From: Nocardia aurantia
GTDB lineage: Bacteria; Actinomycetota; Actinomycetes; Mycobacteriales; Mycobacteriaceae
DNA: 64,000 nucleotides
Direction: 5' to 3'
NCBI RefSeq assembly: GCF_009604425.1
Contig: NZ_WEGI01000001.1
Span: 310,001-374,000, forward strand
The notes beneath the pieces are model-generated. The model did not search any database and was not told where the DNA came from. It worked only from the letters and a program-made list of their open reading frames with translations. Below are positions 58,511 through 64,000 of the stretch, in pieces. The translations under genes and the position numbers were made by a program. The number at the start of each line of letters is the position of its first letter. The first letter of the stretch is position 1.

Positions 58511-58527
58511 GCATCCACTCGGCCGTG

Positions 58528-58556
58528 CCCCGGCGACTCCACGGAGTTAGCCGGGG
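58528..58556 (+). terminator. Terminator after NlpC/P60 gene
   Basis: CCCCGGC (58528-58534) pairs with GCCGGGG (58550-58556), with ACTCC/GGAGT inside. T-containing TATAGCCATTTCTT follows. It lies 18 bases after the stop. Confidence 0.65.
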
Positions 58557-59178
58557 TATAGCCATTTCTTGGTGAAAGTATCTGTAAAGAAATGGCGCGT
58601 ACCCGCCGGGAGACGATGAGGGGCACACTTCCGACGGGTACGCGCGGGGGCCCGATGGTCGTTGCGGGGAGCCGTCGAAACCGAGAAAGCTGGGCGGAAG
58701 GATGCCGGCCGACCGCCCGGCGACAGCTCGGTGACGAGGCGGCGCACCGCACGGGCCGATTCCGACGATGGTGCCCCAGCGGCCCGCGGGCCAGCGGGTT
58801 TGCCTTGAAGGAAACTGTTTGCCAAAAATTTGCCAACTGCCGAAAGGGGAGTGTGAAGCCCTTTCATTCATGGAAAGTTATGCTAACGAGATCCGGTCCG
58901 TCCATTAGCTTTCGATTTCGGTGCGCGTGTTCCGCCCGGGCTGTGGGGATGGCGGCGGGCGAAAGAATTGCACGCGTCACGCGATACGTCTCGACTGCCG
59001 CGAGATGTTCGGCCACAACCGCGTGACGTGGAAGGACGAGACCATCGCCGTGAACGGTTGCGGCGGGTATGCGCAGGCTTGCGCGTTCGTCGAGGTCATG
59101 GTCGGTACACCGACCGTGTCCGGGGCACGCGACGCTGTGGGGCGCGCCGTTCGGCATCGGCTGAGGGTCTCTCACGCG
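58557..59178. other. Long structured non-coding region
   Basis: About 620 bases with no credible gene on either strand. It opens with two overlapping inverted repeats: GCCATTTCTT (58561-58570) with AAGAAATGGC (58587-58596), and GCGCGTACCCG (58595-58605) with CGGGTACGCGC (58634-58644). The two stems share bases 58595-58596. The middle (58820-58920) is AT-rich with TTTGCCAAAAATTTGCC. It then turns GC-rich to the terminator at 59179. I looked for a c-di-AMP (ydaO) riboswitch signature and did not find one. Confidence 0.5.
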
Positions 59179-59214
59179 ACGGGCCCCGAACCGCCGTGGC
59201 GGTTCGGGGCCCGT
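59179..59214. terminator. Perfect 17-bp hairpin, terminator of DUF8020-like copy 2
   Basis: ACGGGCCCCGAACCGCC (59179-59195) pairs without mismatch with GGCGGTTCGGGGCCCGT (59198-59214). It lies 20 bases past the stop of the minus-strand gene at 59234. Symmetric, so it could also act on plus-strand transcripts. Confidence 0.75.
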
Positions 59215-59233
59215 GCTGTCGAGCTGTGGATAT

Positions 59234-60091
59234 CTAGCGGTTGGCGCCGTGCGGCTGGTTCGGACCGGCGCCCGCGACTTCCTGGCCGGGGGAGGGCTGC
59301 AGGGTGGTCTGGCCGGACGGCTTGTCGGCGTAGTGCGAGGTGCCGTCCGCGGCCTGCATGGTGGTCACCAGGTCCAGGCCGGTGGCGACCAGGGTCGGCC
59401 CGCCCGCGGCGATGGTGCCGACGATGCCGCCGACGCCGGCGCCGGTGACCAGGCCGGCCACACAACCCGCGGCGATGGTCACGACACAGCCGATGGTCGC
59501 GCCGACCGCGGTGCCGATGAAGCCGCCGACCGCGGTGGCCAGGCTGAACTTGGTGCTGAAGTCGGACATCGCCTTCTGGTTCTCGGCGTCCGAGGCGATG
59601 GCCTGCGCGGCGACCGGCTTGGTGGCGACCGGGTTCAGCGCCAGCGGCTGGGACACGTCCAGGCCGGTGGGACGCTGCGGGGTCAGCTCCAGCACGGTGC
59701 CGTTGTCCTTGACCGCCGGGGCGACCGGGATCACCAGGCCGACCACGTGCACGTCGAGCGGCAGCGTGGCCACCGTGTGCCCGGTGGTGTCGCGGACATC
59801 GACCACGTCCACGGCGTCGGCGGGCTTGGTGACCGCGCCGTCGGCGTCGTACAGCGCGCCGTCGCGGTCGGTCAGGCGGACGTCCTTACCGTCGGCGAGA
59901 TCCGCTCGGCGCGCCTTGGCGAGCGCGAAGGTACCGTCCCGGAGGGTCGTGACGACCTTCTGGTCGACGAGCTTGGCCGAGTAGCGGACCTCCGGCTGCG
60001 CGGCGGCGGGATCGGCATGGCTGATGCCCGCGGTCGCGGCCAGGGCGCCCACGACCAGGGCGGCGGCCGCAGTAACGCTGCGCATTTGCAT
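59234..60091 (-). CDS. Secreted glycine-zipper protein, DUF8020-like, copy 2
   Basis: 285 residues, function unknown. Signal peptide MQMRSVTAAAALVVGALAAT...ISHADP. Beta-rich domain (EVRYSAKLVDQKVVTTLRDG, VDVVDVRDTTGHTVATLPLD), a helix with NQKAMSDFSTKFSLATAVG, and a glycine zipper with two cysteines (GATIGCVVTIAAGCVAGL, VGGIVGTIAAGGPTLVATG). A hydrophilic C-terminal tail of about 45 residues ends QPHGANR. Closest in layout to copy 1. The ATG at 60091 is chosen because the preceding 16 bases (GATTGGAACAACCGTT) align with those before copy 1; an ATG at 60085 is possible. Confidence 0.75.
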   Translation of the reverse strand: MQMRSVTAAAALVVGALAATAGISHADPAAAQPEVRYSAKLVDQKVVTTLRDGTFALAKARRADLADGKDVRLTDRDGALYDADGAVTKPADAVDVVDVRDTTGHTVATLPLDVHVVGLVIPVAPAVKDNGTVLELTPQRPTGLDVSQPLALNPVATKPVAAQAIASDAENQKAMSDFSTKFSLATAVGGFIGTAVGATIGCVVTIAAGCVAGLVTGAGVGGIVGTIAAGGPTLVATGLDLVTTMQAADGTSHYADKPSGQTTLQPSPGQEVAGAGPNQPHGANR

Positions 60092-60597
60092 AACGGTTGT
60101 TCCAATCCTTCTCGTCGGCTCGGCTTTCCGGAGCGGCCGGTGCGAAACGTGCTGCGCAACGGATTCTTTCGGCCGAGCCGAAGCAGAGTGATACGGCAGA
60201 TCGCCTCGGATCATATTCGACGGATTCCGAGAATGCGACATCGTATGTCGATCTCTGTCAATGTGATCCGCGATCGCACGCCGGTAGGTTGCCATGAAGC
60301 GAAATAGTTCCGCGTACATCGGGAACCCGCTGCTGGGGGCCGGGTGAGGAGATGTCCGCGACCGGGGCCGATTGTTTGCCGGACCGCCCGCGGAGTTACC
60401 ATCATTGAGAGCGAAAGGGCATCGTTCCCTGTAGGCGATGTTTTCTGGCAGGCGGTCCGGGGACGCGTCCGCGTCGCCGCCGGAGAAATTCCGGCGGCGA
60501 AGCCTGCCGGAGCAGCGCCGGAGGTGGGCAAGGTCACGTCCGGCCGTATCCGGCAAGACCGTTTTCCGCGCTCAGGACGGAAGTGAGGCCGAGGCCG
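60092..60597. other. Divergent region between DUF8020-like copy 2 and IclR
   Basis: 506 bases without a credible gene. It contains the shared start-proximal motif of copy 2 (60092-60107), an AT-richer stretch near 60180-60300 that probably holds promoters, and a perfect hairpin TCGCCGCCGGA-GAAAT-TCCGGCGGCGA (60474-60500) about 100 bases before the IclR start, which could be an operator or leader structure. Confidence 0.5.
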
Positions 60598-61365
60598 ATG
60601 GCGCGACATTCCAACGGGGAATCGGTGTTCTCCCGTGTGGCAAGGATTTTCGAGGGTTTCGATCCGGAGCATTCGGCTCTGACGGTTTCGGAACTGTCCG
60701 AGCGGACCGGGATCCCGCTGCCGTCGACCTCGCGGATGGTCACGGAGATGATCGAGTACGGCTGGCTGTGCCGGGACGCCGACAAACGAGTCCGCCTCGG
60801 CATGCGGATCTGGGAGCTGGTCGCCCGGGCCGCGCCCGTCAACGAAGTGCGCGCCGCCGCGCTCCCGGTGATGACCGAGCTGCTCGGCCGGGTCGGACAA
60901 CCCGTCCGGTTGAGCGTGCGCGCGGGCCGTGAGGCGCTGTGCGTGGAGCGGCTCGGCGCGCCCGGTGCCGTCCGCGACGCCACCACCGTCGGCGGCCGGG
61001 CGCCGCTGCAGGCGTCCGCCCCCGGGCTGGTGCTGCTGGCCCACGCTCCCGCCGATCTCCGGGAGTCGGTGCTGTCGGAGCGGCTGCCACGCAATCCCGA
61101 GGATGCCGTGACGGATCGGAATACGTTGCGCCGCTTGCTTTCCGAGATCCGCAGCACCGGTCTCGCGCATTATCCGGGTACGACGCTCGCCGTGCCGGTG
61201 CGCGCCGCGGGCGGCCGCACGGTGGCGGCGCTGTCGGTGGTGCTGCCCGACGCCGGCCTGATCCGGCCCGTCGTGCCGCCGCTGCGAGCCGCCGGCGCGC
61301 GGCTGAGCCGAGCCCTCGGCGACGGGGCGCCCGCGCGCGGCCTGCCGGACACCCTCACCGCCTGA
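60598..61365 (+). CDS. IclR-family regulator
   Basis: 255-residue IclR-type regulator. N-terminal winged helix-turn-helix (SVFSRVARIFEGFDPEHSAL, LTVSELSERTGIPLPSTSRM), then the effector-binding domain (VRLSVRAGREALCVERLGAP, GGRAPLQASAPGLVLLAHAP, GTTLAVPVRAAGGRTVAALS). The ATG at 60598 (MARHSNGES) is the usual family start; a GTG at 60583 would add five residues. Convergent with the next DUF8020-like gene across a strong terminator and divergent from copy 2. No catabolic genes are adjacent, so its target is not evident. Confidence 0.92.
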   Translation: MARHSNGESVFSRVARIFEGFDPEHSALTVSELSERTGIPLPSTSRMVTEMIEYGWLCRDADKRVRLGMRIWELVARAAPVNEVRAAALPVMTELLGRVGQPVRLSVRAGREALCVERLGAPGAVRDATTVGGRAPLQASAPGLVLLAHAPADLRESVLSERLPRNPEDAVTDRNTLRRLLSEIRSTGLAHYPGTTLAVPVRAAGGRTVAALSVVLPDAGLIRPVVPPLRAAGARLSRALGDGAPARGLPDTLTA

Positions 61366-61381
61366 CGGTCCGGAACCGCCC

Positions 61382-61415
61382 GCGGGCGGGCCGCTCCGGA
61401 GAGCGGCCCGCCCGC
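61382..61415. terminator. Perfect 15-bp hairpin between IclR and DUF8020-like copy 3
   Basis: GCGGGCGGGCCGCTC (61382-61396), loop CGGA, GAGCGGCCCGCCCGC (61401-61415). It lies 16 bases after the IclR stop and 21 bases after the convergent gene's stop, so it probably serves both. Confidence 0.75.
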
Positions 61416-61436
61416 AGGTGATTTCGCGCGGCGCGA

Positions 61437-62270
61437 CTACTTCGGCGGAGCCGGCTGGGCCGGATCGACGCAGTAGGTGCCGGGGCCGGTGCAGGGTGCG
61501 GTGATGGTGCTGAAGTACTGGTAGGCGGACCACAGCAGGATCGGACCGGCGACCAGCGCGGAGCCGACCAGGGTGCCGACGGAGCCGACGGTGGCGGCGC
61601 CGGCGACACAGCCGATCACCGCCGCCGGGAACGCGCCCAGCAGGGCGGTGACGGCGCCGGCGATGGTGCCCGAGACGCCGGCGCCGATGGCGCAACCCAG
61701 TCCGCCACCCAGGATGGCGCCGATCACCGCGCCGGTCGCCGACGCGATCGTGCTGCGCGAGGACAGGGCCGAGAGCTCCTGCTGGTCACGCGGGGTGAAG
61801 GATTCGGTCACCTCCTGTGCGGTCAGCGGCTTGGAGTTGGCGATGTCCTGCGCGGTGATCGGGTTCTCGACCGGCTTGCCGTCCTCGGCCACGGTGTCGG
61901 GGGTCAGCCGGACCGTGTTGCCGCTGATGTCCGCGGCGATCGGGAATTCGGTCGCGTCCTTGCGGTATGCCAGCGGGATCGAGTCCGCGGCTCGGCCGCC
62001 GGCGTTGCTGATGACCAGGTTGCCGCCGACGGTCCGGAAGCTGCCGTCGGTACTCGTCAGCACGGCGGAGTCGCCGTCACGGGAGAGGGTGTAGTGCACG
62101 CCGTTGACCTCGACGGCCTGGGAGGCGGGCACATGGACGATGCCGGCGGCCTGATCCACGGTCACACCCGGAGCGACCGGGGACGCGACCGGATCCGCGT
62201 AGGCGGTGGCCGAGGCAATGGCGACGGCGCTGGTGGCCAGCACCGCGGCTGCGGTGAACTTCTTCATCAT
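61437..62270 (-). CDS. Secreted glycine-zipper protein, DUF8020-like, copy 3
   Basis: 277 residues, about 75-80 percent identical by eye to copies 4 and 5. Signal peptide MMKKFTAAAVLATSAVAIAS...AYADP. Beta domain (GIVHVPASQAVEVNGVHYTL, SRDGDSAVLTSTDGSFRTVG, SIPLAYRKDATEFPIAADI), a helical segment (QEVTESFTPRDQQELSALSS), a long glycine zipper with two Cys (GGGLGCAIGAG; AAVIGCVAGAATVGSVG) and a C-terminal APCTGPGTYCVDPAQPAPPK, where two Cys four to six residues apart could form a disulfide. The ATG pair at 62270/62267 leaves the exact start open. Unknown function. Confidence 0.8.
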   Translation of the reverse strand: MMKKFTAAAVLATSAVAIASATAYADPVASPVAPGVTVDQAAGIVHVPASQAVEVNGVHYTLSRDGDSAVLTSTDGSFRTVGGNLVISNAGGRAADSIPLAYRKDATEFPIAADISGNTVRLTPDTVAEDGKPVENPITAQDIANSKPLTAQEVTESFTPRDQQELSALSSRSTIASATGAVIGAILGGGLGCAIGAGVSGTIAGAVTALLGAFPAAVIGCVAGAATVGSVGTLVGSALVAGPILLWSAYQYFSTITAPCTGPGTYCVDPAQPAPPK

Positions 62271-62381
62271 CAAGGGGGCGACCTTGCTTTCCGAATTCAA
62301 AGGATCTCGCTTCGGCCGATAGCTCCGGAGCGACGGGCTGTGCCCGGCTCGGAACCTTATTCCGTGATAGTCCGGAAATGA

Positions 62382-62410
62382 AATAGATGTTGTGCATCAA
62401 TGCTGGTCAA
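62382..62410 (-). promoter_or_regulatory. Candidate promoter of DUF8020-like copy 3
   Basis: On the minus strand TTGACC (62410-62405), a 17-base spacer, TCTATT (62387-62382). The -10 matches the consensus at four of six positions. It predicts a 5' leader of about 105 bases. Confidence 0.4.
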
Positions 62411-62571
62411 AGCTGTCAGGAACCTCGCGGTGAATGCACAGAAAAGCTGCTCGGAAGGTTTCTGCGAGAATCCTGTGAATGGCGAAATCGGACATTGCCG
62501 CCCGAATTCGCGCGATTCTTAACCCATTATTCAACTGTTGCCGGAACTGCTTCGGAGCGCAATGAATACGC

Positions 62572-62608
62572 CAACGGGCAGGCCTTCCGGCGGAAGGCCT
62601 GCCCGTTG
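62572..62608 (-). terminator. Terminator of DUF8020-like copy 4
   Basis: CAACGGGCAGGCCTTCCG (62572-62589) and CGGAAGGCCTGCCCGTTG (62591-62608) form an almost perfect palindrome, 44 bases past the stop of the minus-strand gene. T-rich sequence on the plus-strand side means it could also work in the other direction. Confidence 0.7.
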
Positions 62609-62652
62609 ATTTTCAGTTGTTCGACGGAAATCCCGCCGGGTGTTGCCGGCGC

Positions 62653-63471
62653 TTACTTCGGCTGGGCCGGATCGACGCAGTAGGTGCCCGGGCCGTTGCA
62701 GGGCGAGGTGATGGTGCTGAAGTACTGGTACGCGGACCACAGCACGATCGGGCCGGCGACCAGGGCCGCGCCGACGAGGGTGCCGACGGAGCCGACGGTG
62801 GCGGCACCGGCGACACAGCCGACGACCGCCGCCGGGAACGCGCCCAGCAGGGCGGTCACGGCGCCGGAGATGGTGCCGACGACGCCCGCGCCGATGACGC
62901 AGCCGAGGCCGCCGCCCAGGATGGCGCCGATGATCGCACCCGTGGTGGAGGCGATCGAGGCACGCGACGAGAAGGCCGACAGCTCCTGCTGGTCACGCGG
63001 GGTGAAGGATTCGGTGACTTCCTGAGCCGACAGCGGCTTGGAGTTGGCGATATCCGTGGCGGTGAGCGGGTGCTCGGCGAGCTTGCCGTCCTCGGCCTTG
63101 GTGTCCGGGGTGAGGCGGACGGTGTTGTCGCTGATCTGGGCCGCGATCGGGAACTCGGTCGCGTCCTTGCGGTAGGTCAGCGGGATCGAGTCGACACCCT
63201 CGCCGGCGGCGTTGGTGACGACCAGGCTGCTGCCGACCGTCTTGAAGGCGCCGTCGGTGCTCGTCAGCACCGCCGAGTCGCCGTCGCGGGACAGGGTGTA
63301 GTGGACACCGTTGACCTCGAGGGTCTGCGACGCCGGGACGTGCACGACGCCGTCCTGGACGGTGACACCGACCGCCGGGGCGGCCGGGGCCGGCTCGGCC
63401 TGGGCGGTGGCCGCGGTGACGGCGACGACGGCGGTCGCCAGAGCGGCGGCAGCGGTGAGCTTCTTCATCAT
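62653..63471 (-). CDS. Secreted glycine-zipper protein, DUF8020-like, copy 4
   Basis: 272 residues, same architecture as copy 3: signal peptide MMKKLTAAAALATAVVAVTA...AQAEP, beta domain (GVVHVPASQTLEVNGVHYTL, SIPLTYRKDATEFPIAAQI), helix with FTPRDQQELSAFSSRASIAS, glycine zipper with GLGCVIGAG and AAVVGCVAG, then SPCNGPGTYCVDPAQPK. The ending is shorter by three residues. The spacing and strand match copies 3 and 5, so the three arose by tandem duplication. It has its own terminator, suggesting separate transcription units. Confidence 0.8.
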   Translation of the reverse strand: MMKKLTAAAALATAVVAVTAATAQAEPAPAAPAVGVTVQDGVVHVPASQTLEVNGVHYTLSRDGDSAVLTSTDGAFKTVGSSLVVTNAAGEGVDSIPLTYRKDATEFPIAAQISDNTVRLTPDTKAEDGKLAEHPLTATDIANSKPLSAQEVTESFTPRDQQELSAFSSRASIASTTGAIIGAILGGGLGCVIGAGVVGTISGAVTALLGAFPAAVVGCVAGAATVGSVGTLVGAALVAGPIVLWSAYQYFSTITSPCNGPGTYCVDPAQPK

Positions 63472-63560
63472 GTGGGGGGACCTGATCTTTCAGTCGAGAA
63501 CAATGCACCAGGACCCGGTGGGCACCAGCCTCGGATACCCACCGGTTTGCTCAGCGGTCT

Positions 63561-64000
63561 CTACTTCGGCGGGGCCGGCTGGGCCGGGTCGACGCAGTAG
63601 GTGCCGGGGCCGTAGCACGGCGAGGTGATGGTGCTGAAGTACTGGTAGGCCGCCCACAGCAGGATCGGGCCGGTAACCAGGGCGGAGCCGAGCAGCGTGC
63701 CGACGGTGCCGACGGTGGCCGCACCGGCGACGCAGCCGATGACCGCGCCGGGCAGGCCCGCCAGCAGAGCGCTGACGGCAGCGGAGATGGTGCCCGCCAC
63801 GCCCGCGCCGACGACGCAGCCGAGGCCGCCGCCGATGATCGCGCCGATGATCGCGCCCGTGGTGGAGGCGATCGAGGAGCGCTGCGAGAACGCGCTGAGC
63901 TCCTGCGCGTCACGCGGGGTGAAGGACTCGGTGATCTCCTGGGCCGACAGGGGCTTCGCGTTCGCGATGTCCTGCGCGGTGATCGGGTTCTCGACCGGCT
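63561..64000 (-). CDS. Secreted glycine-zipper protein, DUF8020-like, copy 5 (C-terminal part)
   Basis: Cut by the right edge of the window; the last 145 residues are present. It reads PVENPITAQDIANAKPLSAQ, then the helix with FTPRDAQELSAFSQRSSIAS, the glycine zipper with GLGCVVGAGVAGTISAAVSA and GAVIGCVAGAATVGTVG, and the end SPCYGPGTYCVDPAQPAPPK. It lies 89 bases downstream of copy 4's upstream region, on the same strand. All four zipper and tail cysteines are conserved with copies 3 and 4. The array may continue beyond the window. Confidence 0.8.
   Translation of the reverse strand, partial: PVENPITAQDIANAKPLSAQEITESFTPRDAQELSAFSQRSSIASTTGAIIGAIIGGGLGCVVGAGVAGTISAAVSALLAGLPGAVIGCVAGAATVGTVGTLLGSALVTGPILLWAAYQYFSTITSPCYGPGTYCVDPAQPAPPK

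Larger units (their letters stand above)
62271..62652. other. Spacer between DUF8020-like copies 3 and 4
   Basis: 382 bases with no credible gene. It holds the promoter of copy 3 (62382-62410), an AT-rich centre (62420-62560) and the terminator of copy 4 (62572-62608). Confidence 0.55.

Noticed and set aside
57680..59178. c-di-AMP (ydaO) riboswitch near the NlpC/P60 gene
   Set aside because: Such switches often control wall hydrolases in actinobacteria, but I could not find the conserved core upstream of 57941, and the structured region lies downstream of the gene.

Overview
The window is GC-rich (around 70 percent by eye) actinobacterial chromosome. Many leaders are short or absent, with a TANNNT box 6-8 nt before an ATG or GTG. 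Most single-copy genes are clear relatives of Mycobacterium tuberculosis genes (pdxH, citA, serC, sepH, prrA/prrB, accD3, echA6, Rv0906-like, Rv0909-like, ligD, glnX/glnH/pknG, Rv2326c-like ECF transporter, Rv3362c-Rv3365c-like conservon). The family of secreted glycine-zipper proteins (DUF8020-like) and the abundance of Pro/Ala-rich repeats inside coding regions point to Nocardia or a close relative. Rv names and family names are from memory, not from searches. I see no tRNA, rRNA, CRISPR array, insertion sequence or prophage.

Layout. 1-3.2 kb: start of an MFS exporter, pdxH, citA and a secreted polysaccharide deacetylase. 3.3-9.7 kb: two overlapping genes for very large type VII-secretion-like proteins. 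The second joins a WXG100-like helical region, a glycine-rich segment, an RsbW-type ATPase fold, long tandem repeats and a C-terminal papain/NlpC-like domain. 9.7-17 kb: core genes (serC, sepH, DUF2537, SpoU methyltransferase, FKBP, a YhgE/Pip-like protein). 17-33 kb: prrBA, prpE, a conservon (sensor kinase, Roadblock, DUF742, GTPase), accD3, an aldo/keto reductase, a flavoprotein, echA6 and an Rv0906-like hydrolase. The prpE-conservon block is bracketed by two copies of a hairpin-forming repeat. 34-47 kb: an Rv0909-like protein with a long repeat tail, ligD, the first DUF8020-like gene, an ECF transporter, AraC, phosphodiesterase, RluA-like synthase, TetR, P450 and a phosphoribosyltransferase. 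47.5-56.5 kb: a tightly overlapping PknG operon (glnX-glnH-coiled coil-pknG-PP2C-VWA-FHA). 56.5-64 kb: an EamA exporter preceded by a possible Cys-containing leader peptide, an NlpC/P60 hydrolase, an IclR regulator and four more DUF8020-like genes, three of them in a tandem array running off the right edge.

How genes work together. The PknG operon looks like one signalling unit: membrane sensor GlnX, lipoprotein GlnH, kinase, phosphatase and FHA reader, linked by 4-base stop/start overlaps. prrA/prrB and the conservon are complete signalling modules. accD3-echA6-hydrolase suggests acyl-CoA and lipid metabolism. The strongest candidates for undescribed biology are the two-gene T7SS-like module (3.35-9.7 kb), the expanded DUF8020-like family, the covarying palindromic repeat pair, and the leader ORF before the EamA exporter.
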